Source: Palsa-892 sp035295845 (GTDB lineage Bacteria; Pseudomonadota; Alphaproteobacteria; Rhizobiales; Xanthobacteraceae). From it: a DNA stretch of 53,382 nucleotides. The notes below the pieces were generated by a model that was given only the letters and a program-made list of their open reading frames with translations, made no database searches and was not told the origin of the DNA. Of the stretch, positions 24,594-33,900 are shown in pieces (positions within the stretch are counted from its first letter, which is position 1; every line of letters starts with the position of its first letter). The stretch spans positions 1 to 53,382 of the forward strand of contig DATGIF010000009.1 in the NCBI GenBank assembly GCA_035295845.1, read 5' to 3'. The translations under genes and the position numbers were made by a program.

Positions 24594-26054
24594 TCAGGCC
24601 TGCATCGCGTGAATGTCCTCGGCGAAGACGCTGACGCGTTCGCGAATGCGGCGGGTCTGATCGGCGACCTCGACCGCGGCCTTGCCGAGATCACCGGCGG
24701 CGCGCGCGGTTTTGCCGGAGACCGTTTCGATTTCAGCGACCGCCTCGGTGACGTGGCCGACGCCGCCGGCGGCGGCGTTGACGTTCTCGGCGATCTCAAA
24801 CGCGGCGGCAGCCTGTTGCTCGACCGCGGCTGCCGTGCGCGAGGAGAACTGTTCGAGCTCGCGGATGGTGCCGGAAATCGCCTGGATTGCGCTCACGGAG
24901 CGGGCGGTCGTGTTCTGCATCGCTCCGATGCGACTGGCGATTTCGTCCGTTGCCCGCGCCGTCTGTGCCGCCAGCGCCTTCACTTCCTGTGCGACGATGG
25001 CGAAGCCGCGGCCCGCTTCGCCGGCGCGCGCCGCCTCGATGGTGGCGTTGAGCGCCAGCAGGTTGGTTTGCGCCGCGATCGAGCTGATCAGACCGGTGAC
25101 CTTGCCGATTTCGGCGGCAACCGCGGCCATCTCGTCGATGGTCGCATTCGTGATCTCGGCTTCGCGGACGGCATCCGCCGCGAGCTTCGAGGAGTGTGAA
25201 GCATTGGTGCCGACCTCGGCGATGGTGCGCGCGAGCTCTTCGCCGGCGGCCGCGGCGAGGTTCACCTTGCGCGAAGTCTCCTCGGAAGCGCTCGCGGCGG
25301 TCGCCGATTGCGCGTTGGCGTGCACCGTCGTGGTGCCGAGGGTATCGACATTCGCCCGCAAGGCCGCGGCCGCCACGTGAAGGATTTCGGTCGATTCCGC
25401 CATTTCGTGCTTGAAGCGGTCGAGGAGCGCGCTCACCTGGTCCGCGCGCATGACGGTGGCCGACAGATCTTTTTCGCGCCGGGCGCCGATCCTCTGCAAT
25501 TCGGCGGCGGAAACCTCCGCCTCGTGCCGCGCGGCCTCGGCGGCGGCAAAGGCCGCGCGGATCGCGCGCCCGATCCCGATCAGCATCGCGACCTCGATGA
25601 CGACGATCACCGCGTGCACGGCGACGCGCACCGGGTTGCTGCCGCCGGGGTAGACCGCCTGCGGCAACAGAAAGTCGAGGCTGCCGTGATGGAGCGCGAT
25701 GAGGCCGGCGGCGAGGACCAGCACGCGCCAGTCGCAGAAGCCCGACAGCATCGCGAGCACGGCGAAATAGTAGAAATGCATCTCGACCTGCCACGGATGC
25801 CCGCTGAAGTCATAGACGAGGAGCGAGGTCTGGCCGACGAGCGTGACCGCAAGCGCAAGCGCGATTGTAGTCAGCGGACGGCCCGCCCACAGGAAGCCGA
25901 CGGGCACGGCGGCCAAGGCAAGCGCCGCCAGCACGTTCGCCGTCACGTCCTGGCCCAAAAGCCAGGCGATTAGCCCGAGGATCGGAATATGCAGCACGGA
26001 AAGCGCCGTCAGAGCGACCGCTACGGTGCGCTGGAAGGTCTCGAGATTTTTCAT
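24594..26054 (-). CDS. Methyl-accepting chemotaxis protein with membrane-embedded N-terminus
   Basis: Chemoreceptor of 486 residues. Instead of a periplasmic sensor loop it has five or six closely spaced helices (about 1-180), including HFYYFAVLAML and LIALHHGSLDFLLP with a His-His pair. A coiled coil and the MCP signalling domain follow; the hairpin tip is readable in EAARAGEAGRGFAIVAQEVKALA. The start at 26054 is fixed by an ATGA overlap with the upstream small gene. No che genes lie nearby. Sensing within the membrane or of membrane state is inferred from topology only. Confidence 0.93.
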   Translation of the reverse strand: MKNLETFQRTVAVALTALSVLHIPILGLIAWLLGQDVTANVLAALALAAVPVGFLWAGRPLTTIALALAVTLVGQTSLLVYDFSGHPWQVEMHFYYFAVLAMLSGFCDWRVLVLAAGLIALHHGSLDFLLPQAVYPGGSNPVRVAVHAVIVVIEVAMLIGIGRAIRAAFAAAEAARHEAEVSAAELQRIGARREKDLSATVMRADQVSALLDRFKHEMAESTEILHVAAAALRANVDTLGTTTVHANAQSATAASASEETSRKVNLAAAAGEELARTIAEVGTNASHSSKLAADAVREAEITNATIDEMAAVAAEIGKVTGLISSIAAQTNLLALNATIEAARAGEAGRGFAIVAQEVKALAAQTARATDEIASRIGAMQNTTARSVSAIQAISGTIRELEQFSSRTAAAVEQQAAAAFEIAENVNAAAGGVGHVTEAVAEIETVSGKTARAAGDLGKAAVEVADQTRRIRERVSVFAEDIHAMQA

Positions 26055-26404
26055 GACGATGCCGCCTTCGGGCGAAAACCGGAGAGACATGCGGCAAGCG
26101 CCTGCGGGTCAACCACCAACAGCGCGCCTTCGCGAAGAATCCGCGCGGAATAGTCGGGCGCCTCGGGGATCACGACAACGATGAACGGGAATCCGCCATA
26201 GCGCACGAAGCGGCTGCCGGGATCGGTCGCGCGCGTGAGCGCTGCTTGCGCGCTCGTCCAGGGCGCGAACACGACGGCGACGCCATTCGCGGGATCGCGC
26301 GGCGCGAGGCCAATGCGGGCGGCGACGAAGAGACTTGCGATAGAGACGAACGTGATAAGAGCCGCGTCAAAACAGAAGCGCGCAAGAGAAAGGGTGCGGG
26401 TCAC
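26051..26404 (-). CDS. Small membrane-anchored hypothetical protein coupled to the MCP
   Basis: I do not recognise this protein. From the GTG at 26404 it has 117 residues: a short basic N-terminus, one membrane helix (AALITFVSIASLFVAARIG) and a periplasmic part of about 85 residues with GVAVVFAPWTSAQAAL, RFVRYGGFPFIVVVIPE and ARILREGALLVVDP. No ATG exists in the frame; GTG at 26458 is an alternative longer start. The stop overlaps the start of the chemoreceptor (ATGA), so they are very likely one operon. A role as a partner that feeds the receptor is inference. Confidence 0.7.
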   Translation of the reverse strand: MTRTLSLARFCFDAALITFVSIASLFVAARIGLAPRDPANGVAVVFAPWTSAQAALTRATDPGSRFVRYGGFPFIVVVIPEAPDYSARILREGALLVVDPQALAACLSGFRPKAASS

Positions 26405-26604
26405 AACAAATGTCCGCTCTTCACAAGCAATAGTGATAGTGCGGCGTAGCACCCGCACGGTTAACGGAGTATTGGTGGTTCGCTCTTTCGTTTAGCGGCC
26501 CGGCGATTTTGATTAGAACAGATGGTTGTTGACGCGCTCGCTACGACTAAAACGAGTGGATTGCCTAGATTCAATGCGGAGCGACGCGCCGCGGCAACCG
26601 CCAG

Positions 26605-27105
26605 CTAACGCCGCATGAACGGCAAGTCGGTATCGCCGGGCTTCACGCCGCATTGCGTCAGCATGCAATGCACCTGCCCGCGATGATGGGTCTCGTGGTT
26701 GAACATGTGCGTCACCAGGAGCCAGCGCGGCATGGTGATCTCGCGGCCGGCGGCGCCGGAGAAATAAGTCATGTCGCCGGCGAGCCATTTCGGATCGAGC
26801 GTCTCGGCCCATTCCACGATGACGCGGTCGAAGGCCACGCGCTCGCGCTTCAGGTCTTCCCAATCGGGAAAGCGCGTTGTCGATCCCGCAATGCCGCCTG
26901 CGGGCTTCGGCGTATCGGCAAAGCGCGACATCCAGATCTGGTCGCCCCACAATAAGTGGTTGAGCGTGCCGTGAATCGAGCCGAAGAAGGCGCCGCGCTC
27001 GCGCTTTCTTTCCTCGTCGGCGAGCTTGTCGGCGGCGCTGTAGAGGTTCTTGTTCTGCCACTCGTTATAAAGTGCCATGCGGTGGGCGAAGTCCGTTGTA
27101 ATCAC
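26605..27105 (-). CDS. DinB family protein
   Basis: Four-helix-bundle protein (166 residues) of the DinB/YfiT type, usually binding a divalent metal through three His. Candidates are His in SIHGTLNHLLWGD and the HMFNHETHHRGQVH block. DinB proteins include thiol transferases and many unknowns. The start is GTG at 27105, supported by AAAGGAG 8 bases upstream. It stands alone, divergent from the TRAP operon. Confidence 0.9.
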   Translation of the reverse strand: MITTDFAHRMALYNEWQNKNLYSAADKLADEERKRERGAFFGSIHGTLNHLLWGDQIWMSRFADTPKPAGGIAGSTTRFPDWEDLKRERVAFDRVIVEWAETLDPKWLAGDMTYFSGAAGREITMPRWLLVTHMFNHETHHRGQVHCMLTQCGVKPGDTDLPFMRR

Positions 27106-27275
27106 GGCGAAACTCCTTTAGCGGCCGCCTGTTGATTTCGCTTACGATTCCGCCGGCGGATTGCCAAGTCAAAAACGCGGCACCGCGTCCCGCCCACCCT
27201 TAACGTGACAGCGCGCGAGGCTTCGCCTAGGAATCGGCGCAACGCTTTCCGCGAGAAAGCGACAAACGTATAGGG

Positions 27276-27776
27276 ATGGGCTTGCAGCGTTTTCTCGACG
27301 CGCTCGATCGTCTGATGCGCGCCGCCATCGGCGCGGGGCAATGGCTCGTGCTGCCGGTGCTCCTGCTCCTATTCGCGCAATGGCCCTTGCGCGATCTCTT
27401 CCGGGCCTACTCACGCGAGGCGAACGACCTCGGGCAGATTTTCTTCGCGTTTTATGTCGCCATCGCGCTTTCGGCCGCGACGCGGGCGGGCACGCACCTT
27501 GCCGCCGACGCGCTGGCGCGAAGCTATCCCGTGCATCTGCGGCTCCTTCTCGTCCGGCTCGGCGCGCTGGCCGGACTATTGCCGTGGGGAGCGTTCATTC
27601 TGTTTTCCGGGCGGAAGATCGTGCTGTGGTCGATCGCCGAGCTTGAGCTTTTCCCCGACACGTTCAATCCCGGCTATTTCCTCATCAAATGCGCGATGGC
27701 GCTTCTCGCGCTCCTCGTGATCGCGCAGGCGATCCTCGATATCGCGCGGCCGAAAATTCCCGGCGGCCATATATGA
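27276..27776 (+). CDS. TRAP transporter small permease (DctQ-like)
   Basis: Four-helix membrane protein (166 residues), small subunit of a tripartite ATP-independent periplasmic transporter. The helices lie at about 20-38, 52-70, 90-110 and 135-158, with the charged AREANDLGQIF and RAGTHLAADAL segments typical of DctQ. ATG at 27276; GGG just before it is a weak ribosome site. The large-permease gene starts within its stop (ATGA). No gene for a periplasmic binding protein is next to it. Confidence 0.88.
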   Translation: MGLQRFLDALDRLMRAAIGAGQWLVLPVLLLLFAQWPLRDLFRAYSREANDLGQIFFAFYVAIALSAATRAGTHLAADALARSYPVHLRLLLVRLGALAGLLPWGAFILFSGRKIVLWSIAELELFPDTFNPGYFLIKCAMALLALLVIAQAILDIARPKIPGGHI

Positions 27777-29227
27777 GCGGCTTCGGGATCGTGCTTTTGT
27801 TGATGGTCGTCGTCGGCCTCGTGCTGACGGGCCTGCCGGCGATCGTCGTGCTCGTGAGTGTCGCCACCTTCGGCGCCGTGGTGGGCGTCGTCAGCGGCGC
27901 GTTTCCGTATGATCTGCTGAGCGCCCTTCCCGCGCGCATCATCAATCTCCTCGAGAACGATCTCCTGCAGGCGCTGCCGCTCTATGTCCTGATGGGGCTT
28001 ACGCTGAACCGTTTGCCGATCGCGGAATCGCTCTTCCGCAGCGGGGTCGCGCTCCTGCGGCGGAAGCCTTCGGCGCCGCTTGTCTCGGGGATCGCGCTCG
28101 GCGCCATTCTCGGGCCGATGAACGGCTCGGTGGGCGCGAGCGTCATGTCGCTCGCGCGCGCGGTCGCCCCGCGGCTCGAAGGAATGCCGAAGGCGGAACG
28201 CTTCGCGGCCGTCTGTGTCGCGAGCACGCTTGGCGTCGTGGTGCCGCCCTCGCTCGTGCTGATCCTCTTGGGCGACGCGATGCTGAACGCCCACACGCTC
28301 GCGATCAACGCCACCGGTCGCGCCGACCGCGTCATCAATACGCAGGACGTCTTTCGCGGCGCGCTCGTGCCCGCCGCGATTTTTCTCGCGCTTTGCCTCG
28401 CCATTGCCTGGTGGAAAGGCCGCCGCATCAAACCAGAGGAGGCGGACGCGAAACATGTGCCGCTGAGGCGGAGCGAAGCGGTGCTCGCGCTGGTGTCGCT
28501 CACCTTCCTGATCATCGTGCTCGGCGGCGTCGCGGCCGGCTACTTCTACGCGGTCGAGGCCGCGGCCATGGGCGCCTTCGTGCTGTTCAGCGCGGGCGTC
28601 GTCACCGGCCGGCTGCGCGGCGAAGTGCTGCGCGAGCTGCTCGCGGAGACCATGGCGATTACCGGCGCGCTCTTCGGCCTGCTCGCCGCCGCCACCACGC
28701 TCACGCTTCTCTTCCGCACCTTCGGCTCCGACCGGCTCCTCGATCAATGGATCACGGCGCTGCCCGGCGGCGAAGTCGCGGTGACGGTGATCGTGCTCGC
28801 GATCATCGGGCTCTGCGCCTTCGTGTTGGATGCCTTCGAAATCATTTTCGTGCTGGTGCCGATTCTGATCCCGCCGCTGCTGGTGCGGGTCGCGGACGCG
28901 GTGTGGGTGTCGACGCTCGTGCTGCTGACGCTGCAGGCGAGCTTTCTCCTGCCGCCCTTCGGCTACGCGCTGATGATGGCGCGCACGGCGCTCCGCGAGT
29001 CGCTGCCGATCACGACGATCGCGCGCGCGCTCGTCCCGTTTCTCCTGGCGCAGCTCGCGGTGCTTATTCTCGTGCTCGGCTTCCCCGCGCTCGTGCATCT
29101 TCGCGACGAGCCGGGCGCGAACACGCGGGCGCTCGCGACGCCGCTTTCGGCCGACGAAGTCGAACGGCGGTTCCGCGAGATGCTCGCACCGCCCGGTGCC
29201 GATCAGCCGCCGGCCACCGGCCGGTGA
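27773..29227 (+). CDS. TRAP transporter large permease (DctM-like)
   Basis: Large permease subunit (484 residues, about 12 helices) that drives sodium- or proton-coupled uptake, probably of an organic acid. Family marks are LPLYVLMGLTLNR, the LGPMNGSVGASVMSLARAVAP region, GVVVPPSLVLILLGDAM, and the late EIIFVLVPILIPPLL and SFLLPPFGYALMMAR. Some relatives have 425 residues; the extra length is a central hydrophilic stretch (about 195-250) and a polar C-terminal tail. The ATGA overlap with dctQ fixes the start. The ligand cannot be inferred without the binding protein. Confidence 0.93.
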   Translation: MSGFGIVLLLMVVVGLVLTGLPAIVVLVSVATFGAVVGVVSGAFPYDLLSALPARIINLLENDLLQALPLYVLMGLTLNRLPIAESLFRSGVALLRRKPSAPLVSGIALGAILGPMNGSVGASVMSLARAVAPRLEGMPKAERFAAVCVASTLGVVVPPSLVLILLGDAMLNAHTLAINATGRADRVINTQDVFRGALVPAAIFLALCLAIAWWKGRRIKPEEADAKHVPLRRSEAVLALVSLTFLIIVLGGVAAGYFYAVEAAAMGAFVLFSAGVVTGRLRGEVLRELLAETMAITGALFGLLAAATTLTLLFRTFGSDRLLDQWITALPGGEVAVTVIVLAIIGLCAFVLDAFEIIFVLVPILIPPLLVRVADAVWVSTLVLLTLQASFLLPPFGYALMMARTALRESLPITTIARALVPFLLAQLAVLILVLGFPALVHLRDEPGANTRALATPLSADEVERRFREMLAPPGADQPPATGR

Positions 29228-29231
29228 GACT

Positions 29232-29948
29232 TCACGCCGGCCGCGGCGCCGGATGCGCGGCGCGGACATTCATCGTCCGCAATTGCGCGAAGATGACGCC
29301 GTGCATGATGAGATAGAACGGCACCAGCACCGTCGGCACCAGCGACCACGGCAAGGACTGCATCGCCATCGATCCGACGCCGGCATGAATGAGCTGCAGC
29401 GGCGAGCCTGCGGCCGAGGTCACGCCGAAGGCGATCGCGGCGAAGAGATCGAGGGCGCCGAAGGCGTTCCAGGCATGCAGCAATCCGATGCGCGCGTGAT
29501 CCGGACGCGCGGCCAGCGCCGCGGCCGGCAGCGCCAAAAGGCCGGTGATGATGTCGCCCCACCCCGCGGAGTAGGGAAACGGTCCGCTGAGGCGGCTCTC
29601 CGCCGCGAGCAGCAGGAACAAGACGCCGAGCACGCGGGGAATGTTCAGGCCGACGAGAAGCGGCAACGGCGCGCCAAGCATCGCCTTGCGCACGGCGGGC
29701 AGGAGAAACGCGGCGGCGGCCGCGATGACCAGCGGGGCCGCGACCATGAGGCCGACCACCGGCGCGCCGCCGGCGGCGGCCGCGAGCGCGCCCGCGGAAG
29801 CAAGCGCGACGGCAAGCCCGACCCAGCCGCCGACGGCGGCCGCCAAGGCGAGCCGCGACCAGCGGTCGGCGGCGAGCGCGGTGACGAGCGCATTGAGGGA
29901 AGCGATGGTGACCGCGACGATGACGATCGTTCCGATGAAATCCAGCAT
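29232..29948 (-). CDS. Polytopic membrane protein of unknown function
   Basis: Ala/Leu-rich protein of 238 residues with about seven predicted helices. I do not recognise the family. Visible landmarks are NIPRVLGVLFLLLAAES, FPYSAGWGDIITGLLALP, LLHAWNAFGALDLFAAI and FYLIMHGVIFAQL. ATG at 29948 follows AAGGAGTA. The gene lies 68 bases downstream of the MarR gene on the same strand and is probably under its control. Its stop is 4 bases from that of the convergent TRAP permease gene. Confidence 0.8.
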   Translation of the reverse strand: MLDFIGTIVIVAVTIASLNALVTALAADRWSRLALAAAVGGWVGLAVALASAGALAAAAGGAPVVGLMVAAPLVIAAAAAFLLPAVRKAMLGAPLPLLVGLNIPRVLGVLFLLLAAESRLSGPFPYSAGWGDIITGLLALPAAALAARPDHARIGLLHAWNAFGALDLFAAIAFGVTSAAGSPLQLIHAGVGSMAMQSLPWSLVPTVLVPFYLIMHGVIFAQLRTMNVRAAHPAPRPA

Positions 29949-30016
29949 GGCTTACTCCTTGTGAACGGTTGCGCTGTTTCCGGCCGACGGGAATGCTCCG
30001 GCGTTCGAGCCTCTCC

Positions 30017-30442
30017 TCAGGGGCTGAAGTTCGCCGGAATCTTGCGCAGCGCGTCGGCGCCGGAATGGCCGATCGCGCCGGCGGCGCTTTCTTGCGCCTG
30101 GCGCCATCTGGGCAGCGCCTTGGCCACGGCCGCCTGCCCCTTTTTGGTGATCGCGACGATGCGCTCGCGCGCATCATTGCCGGGCTTGCTGTCCACGAGC
30201 CCCCTTTTCTCGATCAATGCGATGTTGCGCGTGAGCGTCGTGCGCTCGACCCCGAGGTGCCGTGCGAGCGCGCCGATCGTGAGCGCGCCCCGGCGCATGA
30301 GCTGCACGAGCAGCGAGAACTGGGTCGAGCGCAGGCCCGACCCCTTGAAGTGCCGTTCGAAGACGCGCGTGACCGCGCGCGCGGCCTGGCGCGAGGCAAG
30401 GCCCAGGCATTGGTCGCATTCGGAGAGATCGGGGTTCGGCAT
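30017..30442 (-). CDS. MarR family transcriptional regulator
   Basis: Winged-helix regulator of 141 residues. The DNA-binding part reads LRSTQFSLLVQLMRRGALTIGALARHLGVERTTLTRNIALIEKRGLV, a textbook MarR helix-turn-helix and wing, with the DARERIVAITKKG wing strand. A Cys pair at the N-terminus (ECDQCLGL, Cys9 and Cys12) could sense redox or metal (inference). ATG at 30442. An imperfect inverted repeat directly upstream is a probable autoregulatory operator. The downstream membrane protein gene is the likely target. Confidence 0.93.
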   Translation of the reverse strand: MPNPDLSECDQCLGLASRQAARAVTRVFERHFKGSGLRSTQFSLLVQLMRRGALTIGALARHLGVERTTLTRNIALIEKRGLVDSKPGNDARERIVAITKKGQAAVAKALPRWRQAQESAAGAIGHSGADALRKIPANFSP

Positions 30443-30445
30443 ATT

Positions 30446-30482
30446 ATGTGTACCTACAGATTTGAAGAGTGTAGATGCATAT
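30446..30482 (-). promoter_or_regulatory. Candidate MarR operator
   Basis: Imperfect inverted repeat ATGTGTACCTACA (30446-30458) and TGTAGATGCATAT (30470-30482), 10 of 13 positions complementary, 11-base spacer, starting 4 bases upstream of the MarR ATG in an AT-rich stretch. MarR proteins usually bind such sites in their own promoters. Assignment is from position and symmetry only. Confidence 0.45.
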
Positions 30483-30980
30483 ATTGCCCCGGTCAAGCGC
30501 GAAAAACCGTGGCGGATGTATGCCGGGCGGCGAAATCCCCGCAATTTTTCCGCGGCAAAAAATCATGCGGCTTCCGTGCGGAATTCGCTTTACGCGCGGC
30601 CCGAATCCCCCTCTGATGAGCGGGCTGGATGTACCGACCGGTCGGCCTATATTACCTTGGTAAGACACTACATTTAGATTTTTATTAACTGCCACATACT
30701 AGAGCTTGACGCGTGATTACGAGTCAGCCTAGGGTTCGTGTCTGTCCGGAGCCGCGTAATTTGTCTCGGTTGCGGGCGATTCCCGAGAGCGCGAGTGACC
30801 CCTGCCGGGGCCATATCCACCCCGGCAACGGCCTTCGTTTCCGCTCTCGGGCGAATCAAACTACCGGAGCCCAACCCGCTTGTGTGTCGGCCGGGACGGC
30901 TCCCAGGGAAGCTGAAAAAGAGTTCGGCCAAACCGGCTACGCGGGCGACGGACCCGCGGCCCGCAAGCAAGGGGACGACG
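30483..30980 (+). promoter_or_regulatory. nrdJ upstream region and structured leader
   Basis: No gene is seen here. A nested structure stands out: outer arms CCCGAGAGCG (30782-30791) and CGCTCTCGGG (30842-30851), perfect, extended by GATT/AATC (30778-30781, 30854-30857) across a 2-base bulge; inside lies a perfect 8-bp hairpin TGCCGGGG / CCCCGGCA (30803-30810, 30820-30827) with a 9-base loop. CCGGAGCC occurs twice (30746-30753 and 30864-30871) and either copy can pair with GGCTCC at 30898-30903, allowing alternative folds. A TTGACG at 30706 could be a -35 element. I do not see the consensus B12 box. A weak NrdR-like box may lie at 30665-30680 (12 of 16 by eye). Confidence 0.5.
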
Positions 30981-33900
30981 ATGCGCATTGAACGCCGCTA
31001 CACCAAGGAAGGCCAATCGCCCTACGCGGACATCCCGTTCCGCCCAGCGACGAGCGAGATCCGCAATCCCGACGGCTCGATCGTGTTCCGGCTCGAGGAT
31101 ATCGAGGTGCCGGAGCATTGGTCGCAGGTGGCGACCGACGTTCTGGCGCAGAAATATTTCCGCAAGGCGGGCGTGCCCGCGCAGCTCGTGCGCGTCGAGG
31201 AGGAAACCGTCCCCTCGTGGCTGTGGCGCTCGACCGGCGACGAGGCGAAGCTCGCGGGGCTTTCGAAGAAAGACCGCTACGTCGGCGAAACCTCGGCGAA
31301 GCAAGTGTTCAACCGCCTGGCCGGCACATGGACCTATTGGGGCTGGAAGGGCGGCTATTTCGAGAGCGAGGCGGATGCGCGCGCCTTCTATGACGAGCAT
31401 TGCTACATGCTGGCGATGCAAATGGCGGCGCCCAACTCGCCGCAATGGTTCAACACCGGCCTGCACTGGGCCTACGGCATCGACGGGCCGAGCCAGGGCC
31501 ATTTCTACGTCGATCCCTTCACCGGCAAGCTCGTGAAGGCGCAGAGCGCCTACGAGCACCCGCAGCCGCACGCCTGCTTCATCCAGTCGGTCGAGGACGA
31601 TCTCGTCAACGAAAACGGAATCATGGACCTGTGGGTGCGGGAAGCCCGCCTGTTCAAATACGGCTCCGGCACCGGCTCCAATTTCTCCAAGCTGCGCGGC
31701 GAGAACGAGAAGCTCTCGGGCGGCGGCAAGTCGTCGGGCCTGATGAGCTTCCTCAAGATCGGCGACCGCGCCGCCGGCGCGATCAAGTCGGGCGGCACCA
31801 CGCGCCGCGCCGCGAAGATGGTGGTGGTCGACGCCGACCATCCGGACATCGAATCCTACATCGACTGGAAGGTGATCGAGGAGCAGAAGGTCGCGAACCT
31901 CGTCACCGGCTCCCGGACCAACCAGAAGCACCTGAAGGCCGTGATGCGCGCCTGCATCAATTGCGAGGGCGACGGCGACGATTGCTTCGATCCCGAGAAG
32001 AACCCGGCGCTGAAGCGCGAGGTGAAGGCGGCGCGCAAGATGGGCGTGCCCGACAATTACATCAAGCGCGTGATCCAGTTCGCCAAGCAAGGCTACAAGG
32101 ACATCCACTTCCCGACCTACGACACGGATTGGGATTCGGAGGCGTATCTCACCGTCTCCGGCCAGAACTCGAACAATTCCGTGCGGGTGACCGACGAATT
32201 CCTGCGCGCGGTCGAAGCCGACGGCAATTGGGACCTCACCTGGCGGAAGGACGGCAAAGTCGCGAAGACCGTGAAGGCGCGCGAGCTGTGGGAGAAGATC
32301 GGCTACGCCGCCTGGGCCTGCGCCGATCCCGGCATCCAGTTCCACACCACGGTGAACGACTGGCACACCTGCCCGGAAAGCGGCGAGATCCGCGCCTCCA
32401 ACCCGTGCTCGGAATACATGTTCCTCGACGACACGGCGTGCAATCTCGCCTCGCTCAACCTCCTCACCTTCCGCGGCAAGGAGACGAAGAAGTTCGACAT
32501 CGAGTCCTACGAACACGCAGTAAAGCTGTGGACGATCGTCCTCGAAATCTCGGTGATGATGGCGCAGTTCCCGTCGAAGAACATCGCGGAGCTTAGCTAT
32601 CGTTACCGCACGCTGGGCTTGGGCTACGCCAATATCGGCGGGCTCCTGATGTCGTCGGGCATTCCGTACGATTCGGCGGAAGCGCGCGCGCTCTGCGCGG
32701 CGCTGACCGCGCTGATGACCGGCATTTCCTACGCCACCTCCGCCGAGATGGCGCGCGAGCTTGGCGCCTTCCCCGGATATGCGCCGAACCGCGAGGCGAT
32801 GCTCCGCGTGATCCGCAACCACCGCCGCGCGGCGCATGGCGAGACGAAGGACTACGAGGCGCTGTCGACGCCGCCGGTGCCGCTCGACCACGCCTCCTGC
32901 CCCGACAAGGAGCTGGTGGCGCATGCGTGCGCGGCCTGGAACAAGGCGCTCGAACTCGGCCACCAACACGGCTTCCGCAACGCGCAGTCGAGCGTGATCG
33001 CGCCCACCGGCACGATCGGCCTCGTGATGGACTGCGACACCACCGGCATCGAGCCCGATTTCGCGCTGGTGAAGTTCAAGAAGCTCGCGGGCGGCGGCTA
33101 CTTCAAGATCATCAACCGCGCGGTGCCGGAGGCGCTGCGCACGCTCGGCTACGGCGAAAGCCAGATCGCCGAGATCGAGGCCTACGCCGTCGGCCACGGC
33201 ACGCTCTCCAACGCGCCCGCGATCAATCACGCGACGCTCAAGCAGAAGGGCCTGGACGAAGCGACGATCAAATCGATCGAGGCGAAGCTGCCGACCGCCT
33301 TCGACATCAAGTTCGTGTTCAACCGCTGGACGCTCGGCGACGAGGTCTTGAAGAAGCTTTCCGTCTCCGACGAGCAGCTGGTGAACCCGCAATTCGACCT
33401 CCTCGCGCATCTCGGCTTCGGCAAGCGCGAGATCGAGGCCGCGAACCTGCATGTCTGCGGCGCCATGACGCTGGAAGGCGCGCCGCACCTGAAGCCCGAG
33501 CACCTGCCGGTGTTCGACTGCGCCAATCCGTGCGGCCGGCTCGGCAAGCGGTATCTCTCGGTCGAGAGCCACATCCACATGATGGCGGCGGCGCAGCCGT
33601 TCATTTCCGGCGCGATCTCGAAGACCATCAACATGCCGAACGAGGCGACGGTCGAGGCGTGCAAGGAAAGCTACATGCTGTCCTGGCGGCTGGCGCTGAA
33701 GGCGAACGCGCTCTATCGCGACGGCTCCAAGCTCTCGCAGCCCTTGAACTCGGCGCTGATCGCCGACGAGGAGGACGAGGACGACGCGATCGAGGCCTTC
33801 CTCGAAAAGCCCGCCGCCGCGCGCACCGCGGCCTTGGCCGAGCGCGTGGTCGAGAAAATCGTCGAGCGGGTGGAGCGCGTGCGCGAGCGCGAGCGGCTTC

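Noticed and set aside
27674..29269. A 531-codon minus-strand frame antisense to the TRAP large permease
   Set aside because: Extremely Arg/Glu/His-rich and without any domain; the plus-strand permease is clear.
30690..30980. Consensus cobalamin riboswitch before nrdJ
   Set aside because: The B12 box (AGCCAGGAGACCTGCC type) and the conserved core segments are not found, although a different structure is present.
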